A DNA stretch of 64,000 nucleotides, taken from positions 68,634,887-68,698,886 of the forward strand of contig OX235262.1 of the NCBI GenBank assembly GCA_944472135.2. Direction: 5' to 3'. Origin of the DNA: Trichobilharzia regenti (taxonomy: Eukaryota > Platyhelminthes > Trematoda > Strigeidida > Schistosomatidae). Below the pieces are notes generated by a model that saw nothing but the letters and a program-made list of their open reading frames with translations, searched no databases and was not told the DNA's origin. This document shows positions 46,600 to 57,000 of this stretch, piece by piece; position 1 is the first letter of the stretch, and each line of letters starts with the position of its first letter. Position numbers and translations under genes: made by a program.

Positions 46600-47130
46600 A
46601 CAAACCTTCAGTGTTCACGTCCACTGACAATGGATATCCCTATGCTAATGTTGCGAAGTGTTTGGGAGGGATGAAAGATGTCTACTGGTTCGAAGAAAGA
46701 TTACTTTGTCCAACTACAGAAAGAAGGCGACCTGGCCTCTACAAGAACGCACACATAATCATGCTCCTGACCACACTAAGCTAAATATAATTTCTGCTCT
46801 GGGTGAAGAACACCTTCCGGAACAAGATGGATTCAGGAAAAGCAAATTATATGTGGATCAAAAAGCGACACTACTCATCTTCACGGAATAGATCAAAGAA
46901 TGGCATTCAAAAATCCATCTCATCTTTATAGATTCCGAAAAGGCCTTCGATAGCGTTGACCGTGGAGAATTTGGAAATCGCTTCAACATAGCTCAGTTAA
47001 CCAAACTCTTATCGACCTCATTCAGCAGCTAAATGATGACATTACAAATCAAGTAATCCACAACGAAAAACTCAGCGCAGTCACCGAAGTGGAGGCAGGA
47101 TTAAGACGAGTGTGCCTTTGGTCATCCATG
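46600..47130 (+). pseudogene. Decayed RTE-like LINE, RT part
   Basis: Plus-strand pieces in several frames: KNAHIIMLLTTLSK (KNxRGITLLSxxxK motif), EEHLPEQDGFRKSKLYVDQ (QAGFRxxRSCxDQ motif), LIFIDSEKAFDSVDRGEF (first catalytic Asp region), LIQQLNDDITNQVI and VEAGLRRVCLWSSMIF (VRQGCLLSPxLF motif with Gln-Gly changed to Arg-Val). It stops before the YADD/FADD box. Continues the element that starts at 40.05 kb. A different RTE lineage from the 25-kb element. Confidence 0.65.
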
Positions 47131-47324
47131 ATATTCACCACAAGCTAACTATGCACTAACCACCACTCTGTTGTACTCCACAGTTGATGGCGCCACTTAA
47201 CAATGGATTTAGAACCATTTTCTCCGCACTCTTGAGTATGGATATATCTGTATTTTCAAAAGGGCGAAATTCTCGGGAGAGTCCTGTCATCTTCTTGGAA
47301 ACGTCAGACAATATTCCATCCATC
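47131..47324. other. Short unassigned segment between LINE and Gypsy remnants
   Basis: A minus frame (47156-47362) includes ILSDVSKKMTGLSREFRP but I recognise no family. Confidence 0.3.
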
Positions 47325-47429
47325 GAATTCAAAGACGCGTGTGACTGTTTCGGGTGATACATTCTTGAGGGTCACCATGTGAAGCTGTCAGTACCTGTCA
47401 AGATGTAATTATGTCCATGAGATTCTGGG

Positions 47430-47667
47430 AGGGGTTAAACCAGATCTATGTGAACGTGTTCAAAGTGAGCATCTGCGATAAGAAAGGTGCCAAGAGTACT
47501 TCCGATGTGTAAACTACTTTTCGCTTTTGGCAAGCTAGGCACGTGTGAGCCCATTCCCTTACCTCCTTATCGACACCAGGCCAACAAAACTGACAAGTAA
47601 TGAGCGTGACAGTAGTTTGAATACCACGCAACGTATGGACGACGCTATGGTTATAACTTTTAGGCAC
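47430..47667 (-). pseudogene. Gypsy copy 2 integrase zinc-binding region
   Basis: Reads MPKSYNHSVVHTLRG, then FCWPGVDKEVREWAHTCLAC. The LSHPG segment with the second zinc-binding His of copy 1 is missing, so the HHCC finger is broken. Confidence 0.7.
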
Positions 47668-47693
47668 TTCGAGATAAGAAGCACTAGCAAAAA

Positions 47694-47985
47694 TGTAATA
47701 ATAATAATAATTTTATTTCTGTAACAGAAACCAGCCATTTTTACAGGCATGAACATATGTACACTTATGAAAACTTATGGAATGTATAACATGATTTGTT
47801 AATTTAGAAATAAGTTGAATACTGGTAAATGTAAGAGAAACATTTAAAATGAAGTGTACAAATAAGGAAATAGATACAGCGTCAAATCTAAACTGTGATT
47901 GAAAAATATACATGTCAATTTCACGCGGGAATCATAAATGATTGCGTTAGTTGAGGAAGGTAAGTAGCAGGTGCTGACGTGATAA
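47694..47985 (-). repeat. Interspersed repeat E inserted in Gypsy copy 2
   Basis: Interrupts sequence that is continuous in copy 1 around 54140-54180. ATT-type microsatellite at 47697-47710 is the presumed 3' tail. Strong match to 41460-41730. Confidence 0.75.
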
Positions 47986-48435
47986 AAAGGAATAGCATCC
48001 CTTCCTATGCCTGAGGGCTTCTCGGCTAATTGAAAGGTTGTTTTCGACAACTCACGTTGAGGCTCGGATTCTTCTCAAAGACGAGTCAGTTCCACAAGGT
48101 CCGTGCCGTCAATTAGGAAGTGAAACCAAAAAATGCTCAAATATGCATATTCCATCATGTTGTTCACTCCGGTTACATGATGGATATCCAATGCAAACTG
48201 TGAAACACTATTGAGTTGTCGTGATTCCCTTGGGGGAACACTTATCTGAGATTGGGTTCAGAGAGTACGCAAGGGGTTTGTGGTCAGTGAACGTTATGAA
48301 TTCATGACACCCCATCGAATGTTGTATTTGGCGTATAGCACAGCGCTGATTGCAGTGTCTGACGCGTCAACTGAGGTACTTAATGGTACCACTAGATCTT
48401 GATGTACAAGTAGGGTGCCATACGCGATGGCTTTT

Positions 48436-49572
48436 TCAAACCTGAATGAAAGCGTTTTTAGCAGACGTGTCAAGGTCAGTGAACTTGTTATTCTCTCGAA
48501 AAAGGTCTATTAGTGGCTGAATCAGGGGAGCACAGTTAGGAATAAAGCGTCGGCAATAACTAACCGAGTTATTAGATGTGCGAATATCTTTCACCTCATT
48601 TAGCTCCAGAAAGTTCAGAATCGCCTCAACTTTACTAGCCAGTGGGCGAATACCCCTGCAGTCAATGGTGTAGCCGAGAAAGTCGAGGGATTCTGCTCCT
48701 ACCTGACACTTTCTGATATCAATGGTAACACCATGTTGACGTAAACTTTCGAATGCCAAATCCAGATGTCTAAGGTAAATTTCCCTGTCTGGACCGGCAA
48801 TTAGGCAGTTGTCTAAATGTGTGAATACAAAGTCAAGGCCGCGAAACACCTCGTCAATGAATTTTCAGAATCTCTGTGCTGCCCTTCGGAGACCAAATGG
48901 TATACGTAGAAATTCAAACAGTCCGAAACGTGTATTGGTATTCATTTTCGGACTGTCTTCTGGTGCCATTGGGATTTGGTTGTACGCTTTAACCAAGTCT
49001 AATTTCGAGAAAATAGTTGCGCCAGATAACGTTACCGCTTTGCCATGTGTATGAGGCGGTGGATGGCAGTTAACAGTTGTTTTGGCGTTCACTCGCAGGT
49101 TATCACCAATGGGTAGCCAGTTACTGCCATCTTTTTTGGTGCGATATGGAGTGGTGATCCCTATGGGCATATAGTTGAATTCACTTCTCGCCAGTTGTAG
49201 TTTCTCAGGAGCAAGTCTTCGCGCCTTGGGTTTTCCTGAGGTTGTGATGTGATGCACAGCATTGCTGGTTATGCACGGTATATCGTTCGAGGAGCGATTA
49301 AGTCCTGGGTACTTATGAACAATGGACTGAAACGTTGGATCGACTATCGCCTTCTTCCTAATGAATGATAAGCTGTGGCCTATGCAGGTGATACCTTTAA
49401 TAGACAGTCTAGTGGTACCGTCTATTGGTTGAAGATAAAAATGGCTAAGTAGGTCTGCGCCCATGATAGGCATTATGACGTCAGCAAGGAGAAAAAATCC
49501 GCAGAATAGGCTTGTGTAAAGATACATCAAGATAGAAGTGCCTCCTACCAAAGGCTGAAATAGGTTTTCCAT
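48436..49572 (-). pseudogene. Gypsy copy 2 reverse transcriptase
   Basis: Two adjacent frames. 49572-48865 holds the end of protease, [35 protein letters not shown] (first catalytic Asp kept) and LFEFLRIPFGLRRAAQRF. 48849-48436 holds the active-site box as FTHLDNCLIAGP where copy 1 has [12 protein letters not shown], so the second catalytic Asp is Asn. A break separates the frames. Not functional. Confidence 0.85.
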
Positions 49573-49710
49573 TCGCAGCCTGTGGGTTCAAAGTAGGTTC
49601 CTTCTGTCCATCTGCCTCTGTAGCAGGAAGGATGCTGACTTGGGCACCTGAGTAAACCAAGTACTGAGTTTCGTTTCCTGCTTAGCGGATACAAAGTAGA
49701 CAGCTGCTGA
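49500..49710 (-). pseudogene. Gypsy copy 2 protease, active site lost
   Basis: Minus translation gives TQYLVYSGAQVSILPATEAD where copy 1 has TRYLVDTGAEVSVLPATAAD. The DTG catalytic triplet is YSG. Confidence 0.8.
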
Positions 49711-50179
49711 CACCGGTGATGGTTGCCGATAACGCATTCAGGAGGAATAGCTCCCTATTGTGTTAGTCTTTGCCACAATTACAGGATTTTAGGCTTTAGT
49801 TTGCTTCCTGGCCAGAGGTATTGCGATACCAGCACCAGTCATGATTTTAGGTGGACGTGGTTCGGATTTTGATTAACTACTTGAGTTTTACCGTTGAGGG
49901 GAATTCTGCCGACGAAAAAAGAAAATGTCGCCCAAGGGAATTGCATAACCCTGTCACTTCATCGTCCCAAATCGAAGACGGTTTAGTGATCAAGCAAATT
50001 TCCGTGACTGGTCATTGCGAAATTCCCGGGGTTTTATAACCAGAAGTGTCTGAATCGTCTATAATAAAGCCCCGCAGTCTGACACCCAAAGCCTGTACTC
50101 ACTGTAGCAATTTAGATAAGAAGAGCTGCCTGAAGAGTCCCTCATAGAACTGACGCTGGCCTTTGACTACCCTTGTGGT

Positions 50180-50510
50180 GAGAGCAGGCTAGCCAAAAAT
50201 GGTAGACAGCGTTTTACGTCAACGGGTATGTCGTAAATAATGGTGATCAGAAAATATGAACGAGACTGACTCAACAACCAATCACAGCAGACTTGGCGTA
50301 GGCAGATGCGGTTAACACATAGATGATCTGACATTCAGGAAACAGTCACAAAGAGATTCAAAGTCAACTTTCTATAAGAAACAACCAATCAGAAGACTGT
50401 GTTTGTCTGCTTGAATAAGCTGCAATAATGTACGTGAAATATATATAAATACGTGTTGATTTCCTTAATAAAGGATTTGTTGCCTGACTCTTGTCTTTTG
50501 TCGTTACACC
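50180..50510 (+). mobile_element. LTR-like insertion (family F) in Gypsy copy 2
   Basis: Extra sequence relative to copy 1 between CTGACTTTGGCC (56520) and CTTGTCAGCATG (56555). It has a TATA-like ATATATATAAATA at about 50440-50452, AATAAA at 50467, and ends TTGTCGTTACA. The last 70 bases match the minus strand of 58975-59060. Probable solo LTR; flanks CCCTT and CCCGT may be a worn 5-bp TSD. Confidence 0.5.
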
Positions 50511-50985
50511 CGTATTCGTGTTAGCATGCACACAGTCTATTAATTGTCTAACTCGGCATTGTGAATTAGTTCGTCAGGACTCTGCCGATTCATGAGGTCG
50601 TTTCTCTTAGGGAGGGCTCCTCTGATCGCTTCATAGAGGTTGCTTACTCCTGGGCTAGACATTTGCACAGTAACTCATTTACTTAATTCCTGCAAGGAAC
50701 TGTGAACGTTGGTTAGTGCTCCCATGATCACTGAAGTCAGACTCGGTTATCTGAAACCATATTTCCGCATTCTACGGTGAAAAATGGAACGAGCTGAATG
50801 GTGTTGCTAGTTGGTCAGATATGGATGGGTTAAGGCGTATGGTCACTCGTAGTTAAAAATAAATACTTGAAACCGAGTAAATATTTTACTAGAACAACTG
50901 CAAAATGGAACGAACTCTTTGGATTTGTCTGCGTATTTACCTAAGGTGAAGTTCGTGATAGGGTTCACTAGTTTAGAGGTTGAAC
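50511..50985 (-). pseudogene. Gypsy copy 2 leader and gag N-terminal debris
   Basis: Minus strand: AACCTCTAAACTAGTGAACC matches the LTR/primer-site junction of copy 1 (57001-57020). Then a worn gag start in several frames, matching the copy 1 gag between about 56880 and 56560. Confidence 0.65.
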
Positions 50986-50991
50986 TGGACT

Positions 50992-52083
50992 CTGAAACTG
51001 TAACTCCCTTCTTCTGCACAAACTGCGGTGTCGTCTGTGACACTCTATTCAACAATGGCTTGCCAGTTGCAACTACAGGCTTCTTCATTGAACCATTATC
51101 GTCACACAATTCGTAGTCAGATCTTGATGGCGCTGGGTTCACATTTAGCTTACCACTTAACTCGGTCACTTCTTCCCAGTTCGCCTTTGTATGCACTTCT
51201 TGCAAACGTGTAAAACACAACCGTGTTTGTCTTGCAGCTTGTAACCTATTTGTTCGGGACGTCCCACGAAAGCTGTTACGCCCACTAAGTTTGTATGGAT
51301 TACTAGACACCATAAATCTTTCTCGATAGCCGCTTCTCTGAGACCCTTTCGTCATAAATGATTGCGTTTTGCCCTCAGACTGCTCTATTCCAGGGGTGAG
51401 ATGCAATATACTGGCAATTTTGCTCATAGCTTGATCGACACTATCTTTTACCAGTTTGAGGATATCATCAAACTTTGGCTCAATACCTTCATGCTCTATA
51501 CGAGGGCTTATCTTCACCCTTTCCTTTGCAGTCGAGTAGGTAGGCGTCTCTCTATTACCTCTAGGACGGAACCTGAGTTCAGATCGCTCGTGCAATTCAT
51601 CGAAATCAATGTATTCTTGTAAGTCATTAGATTATCCAAAAACTCAGGCAGTGCCTTGGGGTCATCTTGTAAATGACTATCATTACCTTTAACAGCCTCG
51701 AATACGTTCCTTACAATTATCGAAGGTCTTCCAAACCTTTGACGCAGGATGCGCATCGCCTCAGTATGTCCTTCGTTTAGAGACATAAACCTGCAGTACT
51801 GTATAGCTCTTGCAGCAACTCCAGCGCAGTACCTCAACAAATGCATTAACTTCATTTCATCATTTATTGCAAACCCACTCAACATAACCTCAAACTCCCT
51901 TACAAACTTTGGATAGTCAGCTGGGTTTCCGTCGAAACACCGAGGCTCACATTTGGGAATTTTGAAATTCCTATTATCCCTAGACGGCGAAACATGGACA
52001 TCAATCTTATCATGCATAGCATCATACATATCATTACATATGACAGGCCACTCATCATTACTTTCTTTCCTGTCTGCTTCCAA
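50992..52083 (-). pseudogene. BEL/Pao gag, copy A
   Basis: From ATG at 52083: MEADRKESNDEWPVICNDM, then the Pao-type gag domain (CFDGNPADYPKFVREFEVML, KLMHLLRYCAGVAARAIQYC, AMRILRQRFGRPSIIVRNV). A frameshift near 51520-51590 moves to a second frame with KLVKDSVDQAMSKIASILHL and, from 51412, the tract almost the same as copy B. It ends at 50985 against Gypsy copy 2, so protease and pol of this BEL copy are absent. Its 5' LTR is split by Gypsy copy 1. Confidence 0.8.
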
Positions 52084-52212
52084 GACTCTTTGTCCTTTCT
52101 TTCACGCAGGCAAACTTGACCAAACGATCCAGAAAAGTTCCAGATAACACTTGTCCAAAGAAGACTTGCAGACGCAAAAAAAGACGAATTGATAACAAAT
52201 AAGAAGAATAAT

Positions 52213-52270
52213 TCCAGGAGAATTACCAGAAACTGTCGGTGTCCAGGTCTAACTACGCTGCACTTCACAC
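52213..52270 (-). mobile_element. BEL copy A 5' LTR, gag-side piece
   Basis: 58 bp matching the end of the solo LTR (46084-46141). Separated from the rest of the LTR (57235-57547) by the Gypsy insertion. Confidence 0.8.
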
Positions 52271-52502
52271 TGTTTTAGAGATTGACAGTAAAGACGTTCG
52301 CGCACAGTACTACAACTTCTATAGTATTCGTTTCTCGTTGACAGAATGCAAAGCAAAAGACAGTATTTGATCATCCAAATTACGCGATATATTTCGGGAC
52401 CAAACGAGTTGTCAAACGAACACTTACCTGGCTAGTGATCGTGCACGAAGGTGACACGAACGGAGTACCAAATGTCGGAGAATTATTCACCGCTAAAACT
52501 CA
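52271..52502 (-). repeat. Gypsy copy 1, 3' LTR
   Basis: Matches 57013-57234. Ends in CTAAAACA on the minus strand. Its outer start is uncertain by about 8 bp (TGAGTTTTAGCGG or AGCGG). Confidence 0.8.
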
Positions 52503-52512
52503 CTCCCCCCTA
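52503..52512 (-). promoter_or_regulatory. Polypurine tract of Gypsy copy 1
   Basis: Minus strand CTAGGGGGGAG immediately before the 3' LTR; the usual plus-strand DNA primer of LTR retrotransposons. Confidence 0.75.
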
Positions 52513-52998
52513 GTTTGATTGTGAGGACCCTAAGACAGAAGCAGCCGGGAGTAACAAACTCGATGGTTCCGTTTCGGGTGAAAAATATCTTCTGAGCGGC
52601 TCGGTGGCGTGCCTACTTGTTTGCATGCCTATGCTAATAGTTTGTTTGTACGTAGCTTCCTTGATGTTGTTCGTTGGATCCCGTGCTTCGTTTGTTTCCT
52701 GTCCAGTCCCCGTCGCACCTGGAAAAGAAAAGAAAAACGCTAAGAATCACGTTGAGGATGATGTACCAAATCAGCGTTTTTTTAAAAATGGTGTGCATTC
52801 ACCATACAGCAAAATAATGCTAAATTTAGTACATCGAAAAGAATACATCTATTTTTTGGTGCATGTAACGTGTACTGTTAAAGAAAGAAAAATTTACGTG
52901 TTTTCAGTGATACTGCATATAAAAAAATTGATGCGTCTGAATAAGAAAAAGATAACTAGTACCACAAAAGAATGAGTTGGGTGAATTACACGACTTCG
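52513..52998 (-). other. Gypsy copy 1, 3' untranslated stretch
   Basis: Between the end of the polyprotein and the polypurine tract. A plus-strand frame at 52604-52975 has no recognised domain. Confidence 0.5.
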
Positions 52999-53549
52999 CT
53001 ATATCATATAAGTGTGAAGATATTCTGGGAACCTTACGGTGCGTCCAGAACGGGTTTTCTTGGGGGCCTTGACAGAAGGTTCGGCAGCTGTCGCTGTGCT
53101 AGTGACTTCATCGAGGTCTAAACGATCTTCGGTTACTTGTGGATCATGGGGTACGTTGAGCTCTATGCTAATAGAATTACCCTCCAAGTAAGCCGGTTTC
53201 AGACGGCCAATGCTGACGGTCTTCGCGGCCTTTTTGTCCAAGACAGAGAATTCATCCGAACGTTCAATTACTTTATAAGGTTCATCGTATGGGGGTTCCA
53301 GAGGTCTACGCACAGAGTCACGACGAACAAATACATGTGAAGAAGTTTTTAAACACGGATGAACAAAAACATCAATGGACTGTGGACGAAGGGGAGCAGG
53401 TTTAACTGAACGCATTGCGTTTGTAAGCCTACTGACGTATGAAGCGTGATCTACCACTGGTGGGAAGCTCGAGAGAGAAACAAATTCACCAGGTAGTCGT
53501 AGTGTCGTGCCATATACTAGCTCGGCGCTAGTACAACCAGCATCGGTTT
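52999..53549 (-). pseudogene. Gypsy copy 1 integrase C-terminal tail
   Basis: Minus strand from about 53549: [20 protein letters not shown] and LPGEFV (the end-of-integrase motif), then HVFVRRDSVRRPLEPPYDEP and YKVIERSDEFSVLD, the C-terminal chromatin/DNA-binding type fold of Gypsy integrases, ending KTRSGRTVRFPEYL. About 20 residues expected before LKTDAG are missing compared with usual Gypsy integrases, so a small deletion plus frameshift lies near 53555. Confidence 0.75.
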
Positions 53550-54140
53550 TCAGAGCGTGTTGTTTGCAGCTGACAGATCAGCTTTCAACTGTCTGTGCAG
53601 ACGTTCTACTATACCATTAGCTTGAGGATGGTAGGCTGTTGTTCGAAAACGCATGCAACCTATGATTTTAGTCAGGGCGAAGAATAAGCCACTTTCGAAT
53701 TGCCGCCCGCGATCAGTTGTTATGGAAGATGGGCATCCAAAGTTAGCGATCCATCTTTCTACAAAGACGCGTGCGACTGTTTCAGCAGATACGTCCTTGA
53801 TGGGTACTGCTTCCGGCCATCGTGTGAATCGATCGATGCAAGTTAAAATAAGGTATATCCATGGATTCAGGAAGGGGTCCAACCAAATCTATATGGACGT
53901 GTTCAAAACGAGCGTCAGGGAGAAGAAAGGTGCCAAGTGGGCTTTTGGTGTGTCTTATCACCTTGCACTTTTGACAAGCTAAGCACGTGTGTGCCCATTC
54001 CCTTACTTCTTTATTAATGCCAGGCCAACAAAACCGACTAGTTACGAGCTTGACAGTAGTTCGAATACCTGGGTGAGATAAGCCATGCAACGTATTGAAG
54101 ACGTTACGGCGATAACTTTTAGGCACGATGGGGCGAGGAG
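53550..54140 (-). pseudogene. Gypsy copy 1 integrase, HHCC and D,D35E core
   Basis: Frame 54126-53782 has the zinc finger ([35 protein letters not shown]) and first catalytic Asp in [12 protein letters not shown]. After a frameshift near 53870 the frame 53882-53550 has [15 protein letters not shown], the second Asp in [14 protein letters not shown] and Glu in [15 protein letters not shown]. Exactly 35 residues separate the last Asp and Glu. All catalytic residues are kept but the frame is broken. Integrase inserts the DNA copy into the host genome. Confidence 0.85.
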
Positions 54141-55670
54141 TACTCGTGGAAATGTCGATAGAATAGTATCTCTTCCCATACCTAAGGGTTTCTCAGCTAA
54201 TTGTAGAGTTGTTTTCGACAACTCATGTTGAAGCTCGGTGTCTTCTTTTTGAAGACGAGCCAGTTTTACAAGGTCTATGCCGTCGATTTGGGTGAGGGAA
54301 CAAACGCGCGACAAGGCATCTGCCACAGTGTTGTTTACTCCGGATACATGGCGAATATCTGATGTAAACTGTGAAACGTAATCCAGTTGTCGTGATTCCC
54401 TGGGTGAATACTTATCTGAAGGTGAGTTCAGAGAGTACGTCAGAGGTTTGTGATCAGTAAAAATTATGAATTCACGACCCTCTACTGAATGTCGAAAATG
54501 TCGTATAGCACAGTACATAGCCAGAAGTTCTCTGCCGAATGTGCTGTACTTCGTTTCAGCTAATTGAAGGCGCCTCGAGAAAAAGGCGAGTGGTTGCCAC
54601 TCATTGTCAACTAGCTGTTGTAGAACTGCGCCGATTGCAGTGTTTGATGCATCAACCGAGATACTTAACGGTGCCGTTGGATCCTGATACATCAGAAGTG
54701 TGGCATTCGCAATAGCTTTTTTAATCTGGGTAAAAGCATTTCGAGCAGACGCGTCAAGTTCTATGGACTTGTTATTCCCTCGAAGGAGGTCTGTCAATGG
54801 CTGAATCAGAGAGGCACAGTTGGGAATAAAGCGTCGATAATAACTTACTAAGCCGTTAAAAGTGCGGAGACTTTTCACCGTCTGTGGCTCTGGAAAGTTC
54901 AGTATAGCCTCGACCTTAGTAGCCAGTGGGCGAATGCCCTTGCAGTCAATAGTGTGACCCAGGAAGTCGAGTGAGTCAACACCGATTTGACACTTTTGAA
55001 TATTAATGGTAACACCATGTTGGCGTAACCTTTCAAATGCCAAGTCCAAGTGCCTAAGGTGAGTTTCCTTGTCTGGACTGGCAATGAGGCAGTCGTCTAA
55101 GTATGCGTATACAAAGTCGAGACCGCGAAATACTTCGTCAATGAAGCGTTGGAATGTTTGGGCTGCATTCCGGAGACCGAATGGCATACGTAGAAATTCA
55201 AAAAGTCCGAAAGGCGTAATGATAGCCGTTTTCGGGATATCTTCTGTTGCCATCGGGATTTGGTTATACGCTTTAACCAAGTCGATTTTAGAGAATATAG
55301 TCGCGCCAGATAAGGTTGCCGTCAAGTCGTGTATATGAGGCAACGGGTAGCAATCAGGGGTTGTTTTGGCATTCACTCGCCGGTAATCACCGGTGGGTCG
55401 CCAATCATTGCTATCCTTTTTCGGAACCATATGAAGTGGGGATGCCCATGGGCTATTCGAAGGTCGAATGATGCCAAGGGTAAGCATATGGTCAAATTCA
55501 TTCCTGGCGATTCTCAGTTTGTCAGGAGCTAATCGTCGTGCTTTAGATGTCACAGGTTGTCCTGTGGTAATGATGTGGTGCATAACATTGCTGGTTATGC
55601 ACGGTAGGTCGTTCGACGGGCAATTAAGTTCCGGATACTTGTCAACAATAGGTTGAAAAGTTGGATCAAG
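54141..55670 (-). pseudogene. Gypsy copy 1 reverse transcriptase and RNase H
   Basis: One open frame of about 500 codons. [77 protein letters not shown], the active site [12 protein letters not shown] and [13 protein letters not shown]. RNase [20 protein letters not shown] (first Asp), [27 protein letters not shown] (Glu), [12 protein letters not shown] (Asp) and [19 protein letters not shown] (last Asp). All RT and RNase H catalytic residues are present. Frameshifts at about 55670 (after protease) and 54140 (before integrase) cut it out of the polyprotein. Confidence 0.9.
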
Positions 55671-56095
55671 ATTGCCTTTATCTTAACGGGTGACAAGCTA
55701 GGGCCTATGTAGGTGATGCCTTTGATAGACAGACTAGTAGTATTGTCAATCAGTCGTTTTCGGCGGACGTCTACGAGTAAATCATGATGATTAAGTAGGT
55801 CCGTGCCAATGATGGGCATTGTAACGTCAGCGAGAAGGAAAATCCACCGAATAGGTTTGCGTAAACCTACGTTCAGATAGACGTATTTCCTACCAAAGGT
55901 TGCGATTGGTTTTCCATTTGCAGCCTGTAAGTTGAAGGTAGGTTCCTTCTGTCGATCTGCTGCTGTAGCAGGAAGGACGCTGACTTCGGCGCCTGTGTCG
56001 ACTAAATATCGAGTCTGGCTTATCACATCATGGATGTAAAGTAGGCGGCTAGTGCCACCGGCGACGGTTGCCGCTAACGCGTGCCGGCGGGATAG
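55595..56095 (-). pseudogene. Gypsy copy 1 protease
   Basis: Pol-frame sequence from the slippery site at 56095: HALAATVAGGTSRLLYIHD, YLVDTGAEVSVLPATAAD (DTG active site), NGKPIATFGRKYVYLNVG and FLLADVTMPIIGTDLL (flap and the ILGxDxL-type motif). A frameshift near 55670 separates it from RT. Matures the polyprotein in intact relatives. Confidence 0.8.
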
Positions 56096-56469
56096 TTTCC
56101 CACAGACTTTGAGACATTTCCGAAGTTACAAGGCTTACGGCAACACTTCGCTTCTTGGCCATAGGTGTTGTGGTACCAGCACCAGTCAGGGTTTTTCAGA
56201 GAACGTGGTTTGGACTTAGATCGACCACGTGAGTTTCGGCGTTGAGGAGATTTAGGACGACGGTTGGAGGAGTTAGAATGCATGTTTGACCTAAACATTT
56301 GCTGGATGGAGTTGCATAACTCTATCACTACCGTATCCTTACTCGAAGTCTGTTTAGTCATCGAGCATATTTCGGGAACTGATCGTTTAGTTATTTCCAG
56401 AATCATATCTGGAGAAATAGCCAAGTCATATATTATAACACCCTGAAGTGTCACAAGTACAGTCTGCAC
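56074..56469 (-). pseudogene. Gypsy copy 1 gag, C-terminal part with CHCC knuckle
   Basis: Ends with a basic stretch (NRRPKSPQRRNSRGRSKSK) then DWCWYHNTYGQEAKCCRKPC: a C-x2-H-x9-C-x3-C finger instead of the usual CCHC. The CHCC form marks the CsRn1/Kabuki branch of Gypsy elements. The frame is shifted from the N-terminal part near 56465. Gag stop is the TAG at 56074-56076. Confidence 0.8.
56095..56101 (-). promoter_or_regulatory. Candidate -1 ribosomal frameshift site, GGGAAAC
   Basis: GGGAAAC lies in the correct phase (G GGA AAC in gag), about 18 nt before the gag stop. The pol frame (KLSRRHALAATVAGG) is the -1 frame from here. Six nt downstream a GC-rich GCCGGC can pair with GCCGGT about 25 nt further, with an inner CGG/CCG stem. 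Confidence 0.75.
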
Positions 56470-56900
56470 AGACTGTGGCAGCTTGGATAGAAGAGTTCAC
56501 TAAAAAGTCCTTCATTTAACTGACTTTGGCCAATAACCTCTCTCATTCTTGTCAGCATGCTAACGGCTGACTGATTCCCTAACTCGATGTTAGGAAATAA
56601 TTCATACAGACATTGTCGGTCCGTGAGAACGTTTCTCTTGAGGAGGGATGCTTTGAGCAACTCGTGCGAGTTACTTACCTCAGGACTCGACATTTGTAAA
56701 GTTACGCATTTGCTGAATTCCCACGGTAGGGCGTGAATAACTGCAAGTAACTGTGAACGTTGATCGGTCATCCCATGCACACAAAAATCTGCTTCAGCTA
56801 TCTGAAACCACGTATCAGCATTATCTGGCCAGTATGGTACGAGCTGAGTGGTTTTAGGAGTTGAGCGGATACGAATGACCTTGGGACTAGGATCACTCAT
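56451..56900 (-). pseudogene. Gypsy copy 1 gag, N-terminal part
   Basis: The likely start is the ATG at 56900 (MSDPSPKVIRIRSTPKTTQ). Reads LVPYWPDNADTWFQIAEADF, then SQLLAVIHALPWEFSK and MLTRMREVIGQSQLNEGLF, the typical Gypsy/CsRn1 gag pattern (capsid-like, forms the particle shell). A frameshift near 56465 breaks it from the knuckle-bearing C-terminal part. Confidence 0.8.
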
Positions 56901-57000
56901 GACGAAAAGTATGTCGTATAAAATATGGTACAAGAACAAATACAAAAAGGAACGAACTCACCGGGGTTATCTGCGTATTAATCGTAGATGAAGTTCGCGT

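Larger units (their letters stand above)
47325..50985 (-). mobile_element. Gypsy (CsRn1-clade-like) element, dead copy 2
   Basis: Same order on the minus strand as copy 1: a short remnant of the 5' LTR end (AACCTCTAAAC) and leader at 50985-50850, gag debris, protease, RT, shortened RNase H, zinc-binding and early integrase part, ending at AAAGACGCGTGTGACTG near 47330 where copy 1 continues. It carries an LTR-like insertion (50180-50510) and repeat E (47694-47985). Deletions include about 110 bp of RNase H. Confidence 0.8.

Noticed and set aside
54899..55656. Several ORFs overlapping the Gypsy RT in other frames or on the plus strand
   Set aside because: The RT/RNase H frame is unambiguous; the others are antisense or shifted shadows.
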